In this document: positions 34,379 to 46,422 of the stretch, one piece after another
How the letters are laid out: every line of letters starts with the position of its first letter
Position numbering within the stretch: the first letter of the stretch is position 1
Source of the DNA: Trichuris trichiura
Lineage: Eukaryota; Nematoda; Enoplea; Trichinellida; Trichuridae
DNA: 64,000 bases
Reading direction: 5' to 3'
Assembly: GCA_037903355.1 (NCBI GenBank)
Contig: JBAJFE010000060.1
Location: forward strand, 806,001-870,000
The notes under the pieces: model-generated
What the model was told of the DNA's origin: nothing
The model's input: only the letters and a program-made list of their open reading frames with translations
Databases searched by the model: none
Made by a program: the position numbers and the translations under genes

Positions 34379-35942
34379 TCTATCGTCTTGCGATAGAACG
34401 GCCACAAGCTCGACACGCATGTCGTTGTTGCGATTCCTTTCTCTCAATAATGTATTTGAATAAAAAGACGAAACCAATTTAAATCTTTAGATAATTTTTT
34501 TCGCTACAGTATTCCCCTCTGCCGCGGCGTCACTGAGGCGATGCACAGGTTCCTTGTAACTTGCGAATCAAAGATAACGAAAGAGTACGCTACTACTGCC
34601 CGCGTATTACTGTTCTAGAGTTCAGTTAAACCGGGAGGATGGCAGAATCACATTTTTAAAATTAAAATCAAAATCGTAGATCCTCAGGGAGTGAACAGTT
34701 TTCACGGTCCTCACCATTAAGATAGTTATGACAAGATACTCCAATGTTCGAAAGCTTTGAAAATGAAACTTTTACCAGCGGCTATGCCGAACCGCGTAAT
34801 CTTATCACGAAAATTCGACCTATGAAATGCTTTTTAGCGAAGCTTTCAGGAATCGTCTGGTCCCATCTTCAAGCCATGATTTTCCACGCGCTCAAGACGG
34901 GAACAGACGATTCCCGAAAGCCCAGCCCAATAAACGTTTCCGTAAAAACGATGTGAATTTTGAAAGCTACGCTACAATTTTCATTTTTAATACCAGATGG
35001 AGTCTTTCCTCTTTTGAGTCTGCCAGGCTTACTGTAGCCGCAAAAACGTGAGCTTTTTTCCAGCAAAGTATAAGGCACACCTTTTAACTTAGGACTACGT
35101 ACGAGCAAAACAAGATGACCAGTCCGTAAACCGGAAAAAAACTTTATTTTTCCAAGGTGGGGCTGCTAGGACATAAAAATCTGGAGGTCAAACTTACAAT
35201 AGGACTTGCCAGCATTATAACGAACAAGATTCCGAATAAGCTTGCCGTAGAAGCCTATCCGCTCATTCAAAGATATTCCATATTCGTGTACATGCTCTTA
35301 TTAGTTATTTGAAACACCGCGATTGGAATACCGTTCGAATGTTCAGTTGCTCCCAACACACCGTGCGTATTGCCTAAAGCCTCGTCACATTAATTTTCAT
35401 GCGTTTTTGCAGAACTTCGACGCGCAATGGTTTGTTATAAGCAGAATACGATGTTGAAAGGGAAGGAAAGCCGGCCTATCCTTAAAGCTGCTCAGCCCAT
35501 TGGACCAAGACGCTCCATGATCTCCGGGAAGTTGATTCCGTCGATGCTATCCAGCATAGCATACTTTACCGAGCAGATGCGCGCAACAGAATCGTAGAAA
35601 CTACATTTAGTTGTCGTATTGGCCTAACTCGCCTAACGCACATTTTGCTAGCAGCGAGACGTCGACCCAAATGTATGTTATTTTTTAGTAAAACAGCGGA
35701 ACTATTTTCGCTAACTGCATGCTTTTTAAATACTTTATCTCTGTTATTGTCACATTTTTTGAAACAGCGAAACAACAGGATATGCTTTCACAATTAACAA
35801 GTTTAAGCTAAAAAGTCTGCTTAATGTGCATAAGTTAAGAGAAATTTCAAACTGATGTTAATAGATCAATTAAGAGTGATTGTTTAAAATGGAAAGGAGT
35901 TGCATGCAGGTACATAGTAACAGTAACCTAGCAAAGTACGTT

Positions 35943-35954
35943 GAACCTGCGCAT
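35943..35954 (+). promoter_or_regulatory. GAACCTGCGCAT motif, copy 1
   Basis: GAACCTGCGCAT followed by AGTTTTGCG in tandem unit 1. The same core occurs upstream of both TTBK-like kinase genes. Its role is unknown. Confidence 0.4.
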
Positions 35955-36349
35955 AGTTTTGCGTTGTCGCTTGGAGATGCTGCGGTGGCAAGTCCAGTAG
36001 TCGGTGTTCGCTGTTAGAACGGTGTGCGGCGGTTGGCTGCCAACAGCGCCACTTGAGTACGTACGCCAGTTGTCTTGCTGCGCATGATATCGATGATATT
36101 CACGGTGGCTACCCGCTTTACGCTTGTTCATGGCTCGATGCTTTTGCGAACTTGCACGGCCAGTCAGATTTCGCCATTGGCATATGTAGTTTGGGTTGCT
36201 CTTTGACTTTGACGATATGGACTTCCGCTTAAGATATTTGAATTGAAGCGATTCAGTCGGTGGTGGTGGTCCAACCGCTAAACGCTGGCCTTGCGAATTC
36301 TAAGTTAAGTAACCATCTGCTGCGGCTATGCGTGACAGATCCGAACTGT

Positions 36350-37100
36350 AGAGCTTTGAAGTTTTACGATATGACTTTACTCAAGGCTGGCTGCTGAAAC
36401 GATGGCAAAAGTCATTGTCCTTTTCGTTAGTATACAGGGTCGCGCCATGTACGCTTTCACGATATTATTTTTTGGAGTTCAAACACTGGTTGATTCCAGC
36501 TGCATCATTTCTTGCCAAGAAAGAACGATATAGTTTCCCGATCGCCGCTAGAGAAGGTTAAAGAGCATTGGCCATTCGCAAGTATGCCCACTGATCAGTG
36601 CGGACATACATTTCACGCCCATTGTCACGCAACCAATCATTGTTTTAAGGATGTGAAGAAGGCTGGAAACTTTGGACGTAGCAGGAGGATTCTTCCAATA
36701 CGTCCATGATGTTAAATATTGGTTATAACTTTCCAAGCATGCTTGAAGCGAACTGTGGTGTTGCCGCTGATGCTTACAAGCGAATGGTGCGTTGTATCGA
36801 AGAGCCTTGAAGTTTTACGATATGACTTTGCTCAAGGCTGCCTTGTGACACGATGCCGAAAGTCTTTGTCCATTTGGTTCATGTATAGCACCGTTACATT
36901 TACGCTTCATGATATGAATCTTGGGAGTTCAACTACTGGTTGATTCCAGCTGCATGACTTTTTCCCAAAAAGAACGATATACGGCAGAGAGGATTAACAA
37001 GCCTTGGCCATTCGCACGTATCCGCACTGATCAGTGGGGCATACATTTCACGGCGATTGTCAGGAGCCGCTCATTTTTTCAACGATATAAAGATGGCTTG
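36350..37100. repeat. Internal ~450-bp tandem sub-repeats, unit 1
   Basis: The block beginning TTTGAAGTTTTACGATATGA occurs at 36355 and 36806, and the block beginning GGTTGATTCCAGCTGCAT at about 36488 and 36938. The two sub-repeats are diverged from each other more than unit 1 is from unit 2, so the sub-duplication is older. Confidence 0.8.
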
Positions 37101-39815
37101 GTGCATTGCATCGAAGAGACAAACGGTTCATCGTAGTCGAACTTAGTCTGGACTGAAGTTTACCGTTGCTTGGGCACATGCAAGCACAGCGTAACGTCGC
37201 CACCCCGTCGCTGGCCCGTTTCATTTGGGTTGCCTCAACTTTGAAGATATCGATTCCCTGCGTTGAGGACATAAAGATACTTATATTGCGATGGACAAGT
37301 TGGCGAGGAACATCCAGCAGCCCATTTTTGGAACTGAGTACTGAGAATGAGAAAGCAACGATATACGATATAGCTATGCGTGACGGATACGAATTATGGA
37401 GCCTTTGTGATCTCATTGGCGGTTGGCACCTAGTAATATATTGGAAGGCCCAACGATTCTTTCAATATTTGTTCGCGTTGGTGCCTCTAGCCTACACTTT
37501 ACGATATTCGTTTGCACTACAGCTTCGGGTTCCTATCCGGCGACAATTTGTTCCGGGGTTACTTTGCAGCTGCTTCGTTGCTTATGTTTAAATTAGAGTT
37601 CAGCGCTAGCGGCCAAACGAGCGCTTTTGTGGGCCAGTAGGAAGAAGATATTGATTTCCATTGTTGGTCGGCCGTCCGTTGAAAGAAGACGATGAAAACC
37701 GCACGTGGTGCTTTTGCAACGCGTTTGTCAAATTTGTATAAAGTGCGCGTAGTTTTTCGATTAACTAGTGAACGTCAAGGCCTCGCTTTTGAATTCTCAT
37801 GGAATAAAAGATTGTCTGACATGCAGTGCTACCATTCCACCAGCGCAGTAAGGCGGCAGTTCCCTTCATCAGCTGCAGTGCGACCACAGTGTAAAAAACT
37901 AAGTTGTCTTGTCATGTCCAATAAGCTTTAGGCACTCTACACCTATTCATCATGTTCATTTTTACCGCGAGAAGTTATCGAGTTTTTCAAAGAAAATTTT
38001 ATCATTTGTCTTATTTGCAAACCTAACAAGTCTCAGTGAGGAAAAAATACCTAACTGATAAAACCAATATAGTAAAGCGGCACTAGATTTGGTAAGGAAG
38101 ATTTTTGCTACAGAAAAAAGTGGGTAGTCGAAGTTTCGCTTATTTGTCGTTTGTCTTGTTTCGTGAGGAATGTAAGCTTCATTCTACTCTCTTCTGTCCT
38201 ATTCTATTCTTGCGCAATCTAAGCATTATCAAAAATTGGCACGGGAAACTTGATCTGCCGTTTTACGATAGAACGGTCAGAAATTCGACACGCATGTCGT
38301 TGCTGCGATTCCTTTTTTTCAAACGTATATTTGAATAGAAAAGAGGAAATAAATTTAAATCTGCAGGTTTTTTTCCAATGGTAATTCCCCATGTCCCAGC
38401 GTTGCTCATGCGATGCTCAAGTTCCTTTTAACCTGCGAGTCAAAGATTAGGAAAGAATACGGTACTTATGATCACGTAATGTTGTTCTAGCATTCAGTTA
38501 ATGCCTCAGGATGGCAGAATCACACTTTTAGAATTAAAATTCAAATCGTAGATCCTCAGGAAGTGAACAGTTTCTACCGTCCTCACTATTAAGAAGCTTA
38601 TGACAAAATGCTGTAATGTTCGAAAGCTTTGAAAATCAAACATTTTCCAGCGGGCGTGCGAAACTCCGTAATGTTATCACGGAAATTCGACCTCTGAAAT
38701 GTTTTTTTTTGATAAAATTTCGGGCATCATCTGCTCCCGTCTTCAAGCGGTGATTTTCCACGCGCTGAAGACGGGAACAGAGGATTCCCGAAAGCTTTTC
38801 CGAATAAATGCTTCAGTAATAAAGCTGTGAATTTTGAAAGCTACCCTACAATTTTCATTTTTAATGGCGGACGGAGTCTTTTCCCTTTTGAGTCTGCCAG
38901 TCTTACTATAGCCGCAAAAATGTGAGCCTTTTGAGAGCAAAGTATAGGGCATATCTTTTGGCTTGGGGTTAAGTACTAGCAAGACAAGATGACCAGTAGG
39001 CAAACCAGAAAAGAAACTTTATTTTTCGAAAGTGGTGCTGCTAGGATATAAAATTCTAGCCGTGAAACTTACAATACGATTTGTGATCTTGGAACGAACA
39101 AGATCCCGAATAGGCTTGCTGTGATTGCCTATGTGCCCATTGAAAGATATCCATATTCGTGTACATGCTCTTATTAGTAAGTTCAAACAGCACGATCGGA
39201 ATTCCGTTCGAATGTTCAGCTGCACCTGTCGTACCGTGGGTATTGTCTAAGGACTCGTCAAATTAATTTACATGCGTTTTTGGTGAACCGCGGCACACAA
39301 CGGCTTGTTGTAAGGAGAATACAGTGTTGAAGGGGAAGAAAATCCCGCCGATCTTTGAAGCTGCTCTGCCCATTGGAGCAAGACGCTCCATGATCTCCGG
39401 GAAGTTGATTTCCTCGATGCTATTCAGCATAGCATACTTTACCGAGCAGATGCGCGCAAGAGAATCGTGGAAACTGGATTTAGTTGTCGTATTGGCCCAA
39501 CTCGCCTAACGCACATTTTGTTAGCAGCGAGACGTCGTCTCAGTTCTATGTTATTTTTTAGTAAAACAGCTGAACTGCTTTCGCTTACTGTGTGCTTTTT
39601 AAATACTTTATTTGCGTTATTGTCACATTTTTTGAAACAGCTAAACAACAGGATATGCTTTCACAATTAACAAGTTTCAGCTAAAAGGTCTATTTAAAGA
39701 GCATAAGTTAAGAGAAATTACAAACTGGCGTTAATAGAATATTTAAGAGTGATTGTTTAAAGTGAAGAGGAGTTGGATGCAGGTACATAGTAACAGTAAC
39801 CCAGCAACCTACGTT

Positions 39816-39827
39816 GAACCTGCGCAT
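39816..39827 (+). promoter_or_regulatory. GAACCTGCGCAT motif, copy 2
   Basis: The unit 2 counterpart of copy 1, again followed by AGTTTTGCG. Confidence 0.4.
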
Positions 39828-40222
39828 AGTTTTGCGTAGTTGCTAGGAGATGCTGCGGTGGCAAATCCAGTAGTCGGTGTTCGCTGTTAGAACGGTGTGC
39901 GGCGGTTGGCTGCCAACAGCGCCACTTGAGTACGTATGCCAGTTGTCCTGCTGCGCATGATATCGATGATACTCACGGTGGCTACGCGCTTTACGCTTGT
40001 TCATGGCTCGATGCTTTTGCGAACTTGCACGGGCAGTCAGACTTCGCCATTGGCAGTTGTAGTTTGGGTTGCTCTTTGACTTTGACGATATGGACTTCCA
40101 GTTAAGATATTTGAATTGAAGCGATTCAGTCGGTGATGGTGGTCCAACCGCGAAACGCTGGCCTTGCGGATTGTACGTTAAGTGACGATATGCTGCGGCT
40201 ATGCGTGACAGATCCGAACTGT

Positions 40223-40980
40223 AGAGCTTTGAAGTTTTACGATATGACATTACTCAAGGCTGGCTTGTGACACGATGCCAAAAGTCATTGTCTCTTTCGT
40301 TAGTATACAGCGTCGCTCCATGTACGCTTTCACGATATTATTTTTTGGAGTTCAAACACTGGTTGATTCCAGCTGCATCATTTCTTGCCAAGAAAGAACG
40401 ATATAGTTTCCCGATCGCCGCTAGAGAAGGTTAAAGAGCATTGGCCATTCGCAAGTATGCCCACTGATCAGTGCGGACATACCTTTCACGCCCATTGTCA
40501 CGCAACCAATCATTTTTTCAAGGATATGAAGAAGGCTGGAAGCTGTGGACGTAGCAGGAGGATTCTTCCAATACGTCCATGTTGTTAAATGTTGGTTATA
40601 ACTTTCCAAGCATGCTTGAAGCCAACTGTGGTGTTGCAGCTGACGCTTACAAGCGGATGGTGCATTGCATGGAAGAGCCTTGAAGTTTTACGATATGACT
40701 TTACTCAAGGCTGGCTTGTGACACGATGCCGAAAGTCTTTGTCCCTTTGGTTCGTGTATGGCAGCATTGCATTTACGCTTCATGATATGAATCTTGGGAG
40801 TTCAACTACTGGTTGATTCCAGCTGCATGATTTTTGCCCGAAAGGGACGATATACGGCAGAAAGGATTAAGAAGCCTTGGCCATTCGCAAGTGTGCCCGC
40901 TGATCTGTGCGGGCATACTTTTCACGCCCATTGTCACGCAAGCAATCATTTTTTCAACGATATAAAGAAGGCTTCGTGCA
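40223..40980. repeat. Internal ~450-bp tandem sub-repeats, unit 2
   Basis: Unit 2 counterpart of the sub-repeats, with starts at 40228 and 40680. It has the same ACGATAT-rich composition and the same order of blocks. Confidence 0.8.
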
Positions 40981-42075
40981 TTACATCGAAGAGAGAAATG
41001 GTTCACCGTAGTCGAACTCAGTCTGGACTGAAGTTCACCGTTGCTTGGGGACATGCAAGCACAGCGGAACTTCGCCACCCCGTCGCTGGCCGGTTTCATT
41101 TGGGTTGCCTCAACTTTGAAGATATCGATTCCCGGCTTTGAGAGCATAAAGATATATATATTGCAATGAACAAGTTGGCGAGGAACATCCAGCAGCCCAT
41201 TTTTGGCACTGAGAACTGAGAATGAAGAAGCAACGATATACGATATGGCTATGCGTGACAGATCCGAACTGTGGAGCCTTTGTGACCTTACTGGTGGTTG
41301 GAACGTAGTAATATATTGGAAGGCCCAACGATTCTTTCAGTATTTGTTCGCGTTGGTGCCTCCAGCCTACACTTTACGATATTCATTTGGTCCACAGCTT
41401 CGGGTTCCCATGCGGCGACAATTTGTTCCGGGTTTACTTTGCAGCTGCTTCGTTGCTTATATTTAAGTCAGAGTTCGGCGCTGGCGACCAAACGAACGTT
41501 TTTTGTGGGCCAGTAGGAAGAAGATATTGATTTCCCTTGTTGGTCGGCTGTCCATTGAAAGAAGACGATGAAAACCGCACGTGGTGCTTTTGCAACGCGT
41601 TTGTCAAATTTGTATAAAGTGCGCGTAGTTTTTCGATTAACTAGTGAACGTCAAGGCGGCGCTTTTGAATTCTCGTGGAATAAAAGATTGTGTGACACAC
41701 AGTGCTACCATTCCACGCGCGCAGTAAGGCGGCGGTTCGCTTCATGAGATGAAATGCAAGGACAGTGTGAAAAAGTAAATTGACTTGAAATTTTCAATAA
41801 AGTTAAGGCACTTTATGCCTATTCACCATGTTCATTCTTAGCGGGAGAAGTTATCGACTTCTTTAGGAAAAACTGTCGTTTCTCTTATTTGCGAACGTGA
41901 CAAGTCTCAGTGAGGAAAAAATACGTGGTGGATAGTACTAATATAGTAAAACGGCACTAGATTTGCTAAGGAAAATTTTTGCTACAGAAAAAAGTGGGTA
42001 ATCGAAGTTTTGTTTATTTTTCGTTTGTTTTGTTTTTGGGCAATGCAAGCTTTATTCTTTCCTGCTATCTTCGGC

Positions 42076-42745
42076 TATGAAACAGATGATTAATACTTGG
42101 GCAGTAAGAGTGCGGGAAAAATGGACATTATTGGAAAAGTTATTTTAGGATTTACGGTGGGTAGGTTATAAGAGTGGTCAAGTAATAGCAGCCTACGCAA
42201 TCATTTTTACTAGCAGTACGCGGAATAGTCGTACGCTATTAAAGTGGCTGAATGGGACGGCAATTTTTGAGATTGAGGAAAAGGAGCACTTCGAATGCAT
42301 TCAAAGTGTATGTTTTCGGTGTGTGAATGGTATACGATTTGGACATCATTTAGTCATTCTCTACGCTAGCCAAACTTGAATATTCAAGTCTGTCACTTCA
42401 ACTATTCGAACGTTACTACTTATCGCGTACAAAGCAACTAGCTGCAAATAAGCCTATTTCGCTTGAGCTGTTAGCAGTTGGAGTCTACAAGCGTTAGCTG
42501 TGTCGTCGTTAGGCGCGTTGTAGTTGCGCTGAAGGAGGTTTCAAAGACTTGACCTTCCGATGGAAGCAATAAAAAACAGTATCAGTAGATAAAAGGCATT
42601 GACGAAATTAATTTATTTGTAGGTAGTTCTAGAATTCCCAAAAGCCCATTACTTGATTCGGACGTAAAATCAGGAAAGTCTAAAGCTGCAGTTTTGAGAC
42701 TTGAAAGCCTCCGGACGAACTGAACGATTCAATGACATGGGCCGG
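42076..42745. other. Intergenic, no visible gene
   Basis: Non-coding DNA between the tandem duplication and the end of the OTUD7-like gene. I see nothing else in it. Confidence 0.6.
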
Positions 42746-45700
42746 TCACATGCGACTAGTGATGCAAAATCCGCAAGTGGTCGAGTGGCCGGCAATATAT
42801 CGTGAGCATAATGAGTTGGAACAGCCCAGAGATTCTTCAGCCACGTCGGCAACCCGATAGCGAGTAAAGCCGGCACTGTCCACTTGCCTGGTCACTTCGT
42901 ACTTCAATTCTACGGAAGGTCGACGAGCCGAAGGGGACAGCGATGCTACCTGCAAATCGTTATCTAAAGTAAACGCTTTTTGCTTGGCCATTAAGGCCGC
43001 CTCTTCCTCTTTGACAACGTCAAAGCGTACAACCGTTAGACACGACGACGATACATCCTCTTTGCTGGTGGACCAATTTGTTGGACAAGCATCGTTTGAG
43101 GCCGTACCACTTAGGCAAGCGATCGGCGGTGCAATCATGCTGACGTAGAATTTTGAATTTGCCACCGTACAAGAATGTGTTTCGTTGGGATTTGAATTCA
43201 AGCAAACCGATTGGTCAGCAGCGTCATTATTGGCCATTTGTCCTTTTTCAACTTCCAGTTGAACCGGACTTCGAGTTCCGCTATTGGCTGTGAAGCTTTC
43301 CAAAATTTGCGTTTGCACTTCGAAACATTCGCCGCAGAGAAAGTTGGTTTCGTGCGACGCTGTACGGTTGCAACTGCCGTTGATGCAGGTGAAGTTGAAT
43401 TTGGCATTGCTTAAATCGCCGCTGAAACGTTCGCGTCGAGCCGCCGCCGGTTTCCCATTGCGTTCTTCTTCGAATCTGTGTCGAGCTGTGGTCAAATAAC
43501 TGTTAATCATTTCGTCCATCAGCTGATGATGAGTTTGAGTCTCAATCTTAGCACCCACTATTAAATTGTTGCTACGAACGTCCTGAATGCTAACGGTGGA
43601 TGTTGGAGGTCGACCCATTTTTGCTTCCCAAGGTCGATGGGATGCAGTCATAGCATCCGGATCGGATGTGCCAAAAAAGGTGCACACTAATTCCGGCGTA
43701 GCTCGTCGCCTCAAACGAGCTCTTAATTTGAGCAACTTCTCCTTGGAGCCAGTTATGTACGATTCAAGAAATAGATTACCCATTGAACGACTCCAGGACT
43801 TACGCTTGCAATTCGAATCAGATGAACCAAAGGGAGCAACTGAAGAATGATTGTGAACGGACGAAGCCAACGTAGCCGCTTTTGCTGGCTTTTCAACAGC
43901 AATTTCTTCTATATCCATATAACGAGTTATCAATGACAAGCGAGCACTGTCATCCAGGGCGGCCTGACAAGCTATCTTTTCGTCCGCTTCGTCCTTCCAC
44001 CAAGTGAAATCTGGTCCAGGATCACATGCAAAATGCAATGGTAACATTGTTCTGTCGCGATAAGTAATCGGTATAATAGCTGAAAGAACAACACTCTTTT
44101 TAAAAAAATAAAGAACTAACACATTTTTAAATTGTTAATGATAACTCCGGCCTGGTAGACGAACAAAAACATTGCATAAAGCGCGTATCGAGCAGTAATC
44201 TGTGAGCCGGAAAAAGGTGAGCGAAAAGAAAGCGGCATACCGGGAGTATTGGAGCTGCAATCCTTTTGTTGCATAGTAACAAGCGCAGAAAAATGGGCAG
44301 TATCAAAGCAGAGTACCAAAGGTGACCTCAAAACGGTTGCAATTTTGTTATCAGCTGGAAAAGCGTGAGCTTACTAACCGATGGCATTCTGATGAACTGC
44401 ATTCTAATGGCAGATAGATGCCGCCAAAAAGAATTGGAGAGAATGCTTCACCGGAAGAGTCGCGCAGTACAGTATCCGCAATAATGACAATCGGTCGTTT
44501 TAGGACATGAGCAAGAGCAAACACGTGCAACTGATCTAAACTCTCGTAGATGTCGCAACGGTCGCTTTGTTCACTGTTGAAAAAAAGAGAATTCAACTAT
44601 ACATGTCCCTGACCATCAGTTAATACGCACCGTATCCCATTGCGCGCAGTCGACTCTGAATGCCTGTCTTCGTCACTTTTTTTGTTTCTCGGCCTGGGAG
44701 AAGCTATGTCAACTAGGAATTCCCATTCGCGGGACCACTCGGCTTCGGTGTACTCCAAACCGCACTGAAAAAACGCAAAACAATGCGCAAAAAAAGCACA
44801 GATTTCCATAAGAACGTTTTTGAACTTGCTTGAAAGAAGAGTACCAACTCGGCAATAGCCGAGCCTTTAAAAGACTGCTGCCAAAGCGGGAGTCCCCAAA
44901 TTCCCTACTTACTCTGGCGAAATTAAAAATTACAGAAAGCGCACAATGGCTTGAAAGCGTCAACAGAATTTTTTTATTTCACACCTCTGCGCGATATGTC
45001 AGCGGAATTGAGGAAACGCAAAGCAATTTAGGTAACATGCAAAGCATACATCACGTCTATAGTTAAGAAAAAAAACTTAAGAAAATACGCTAATTATTTC
45101 TCAGCTTGAGAGTAAAGGAAAGTTAATTTGCGCTTCGGCTGTTTTCCTTATTAAGGAAACGAAAAAGCGCTTATTTCAAGTTAAAATGGCAAAAGGCAAG
45201 CAAAGCTACAGTATGAATAATGATTTTCAGGAAGGAAAATGCGCGCAACATTATAACAACGTCTATTTCGCTGAATAAAGGCAACTGCAAGTAAAAACCA
45301 CATTTGGCAGTTACACAAACGTGGAAATTATTGAAATAAGGCTGCCGCGAGTTGAATTCGTGCACTGTTCACTTGGCAATTAAAAAGCGAGGGCCGAAGA
45401 CGTTGCAACAATTTGCGCAACTAACTACTTGAAGGAAAGCAAACGCGCTAAACTGCAAGAGAACTACAAAACTAGCAGCAGGGCGCGTTTGGCTTACGTC
45501 AACGAATTCACAAAAACTGTTCCTACCCTGAGTCACCGCGAAAAGATCGATATTCAATCACTTCATCGTAAAAGCTAGGCGGAAATCGCTGCAAATGCTA
45601 ATTTGCGTCTCCAATCCACTTAGGCAAGTCCGCAACGGCTAATTCCGTGTAGCTCTGCTAAATAAGTCGCGGAAAAGTGACGCAGTCGAATTTTGCTCAA

Positions 45701-46422
45701 GAAAATTCTTTAACCCTCCAAACGAAGCTTAGGCAAACGCTGGACGCTTGAAGCTCTTGAAAACATGCTTAACGTATTGGACAATAGAATACTGACACGT
45801 CAAATTAGTTTCAAACCACTTTTCGCATTAAAGTTCTAGTACAACAATTGACTTGGGAGCAAGTAGGCTCACCTGGCCATTTTCATGCGTCTGCTGCCAT
45901 CTCCACCTTCTCCATAGTGCATGCCGTCTGCTTCCCTTCGTCAGAAGCAAATGGAGAGCTTTTCGTAGAATCAAAAAGCGGTCGTGAAATCCCCACATGC
46001 CTTAAATGGCAGTAATTTTTTTAAAAAAAAGAAGCACGGCTGACAAAGCTTACCTAAAGAAGCGGCGTGCAACAAACAGTTGCCGTCACCTTTGGTCGCC
46101 AATGGCCATAACTTTTGGCACGAACTTTCCGACGCCCACCAATTCAAATGTCCTAATATGACCACTTTTTAACAATAGAACATTTAAAGCCAAAAAATAC
46201 CGGATGATTCCAAGGACTTTAGCGACGATGTTTCAATAAGCTCCTTTTCCAAGTAGCTGCGAAAATCGTCTGGAAAACTGGACAAATCCGGTAATGTAAA
46301 TGTATAGCTCGGCGTTTCCACGTGGCAATACAACGGGGCGCCATTTACCGAAGTTGGTTGCCCCATGGTAGCCCGATTGCCAACCGGCGACCGCCGGTCA
46401 TAGCGGCGCCATTCTACGGCAT
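42746..46422 (-). CDS. OTUD7/Cezanne-type OTU deubiquitinase
   Basis: Cysteine protease removing ubiquitin chains; the Cezanne family prefers K11 linkage. Exons: 46422-46201, 46152-46054, 46000-45873, 44764-44631, 44573-44379, 44326-44241, 44079-42746; phases agree, about 730 residues from the first resolved exon. Family blocks are [19 protein letters not shown], the catalytic-Cys motif [87 protein letters not shown], and the catalytic-His block [18 protein letters not shown]. The long last exon ends with two A20-type zinc fingers (C-x4-C...C-x2-C), one central and one at the very C-terminus; vertebrate Cezanne has one. The 5' exon(s) are unresolved: the first exon enters in phase 1 at 46422, and an internal ATG at 46366 could also start the protein. 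Confidence 0.88.
44765..45872 (-). other. Intron of the OTUD7-like gene
   Basis: An 1,108-bp intron with donor CAG|GTGAGC and acceptor TTTTTTCAG. No gene is visible in it. Confidence 0.7.

Larger units (their letters stand above)
34349..42075. repeat. Tandem duplication, two ~3.87-kb units
   Basis: Unit 1 is 34349-38223 and unit 2 is 38224 to about 42075, with a constant offset of about 3,875 bp and scattered substitutions. Both units start with the last ~30 bp of the Cables coding exon (CATTATCAAAAATTGGCA). Inside each unit are ~450-bp sub-repeats (36355/36806 and 40228/40680) rich in ACGATAT. No coding family is recognisable; open frames are shared between copies only because the DNA is shared. 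Each unit holds one AACCTGCGCAT motif, at 35944 and 39817. Confidence 0.9.

Noticed and set aside
36512..37591. Several open frames repeated in both tandem units
   Set aside because: The DNA is conserved as a whole, frames are short and on both strands, and no domain is visible.
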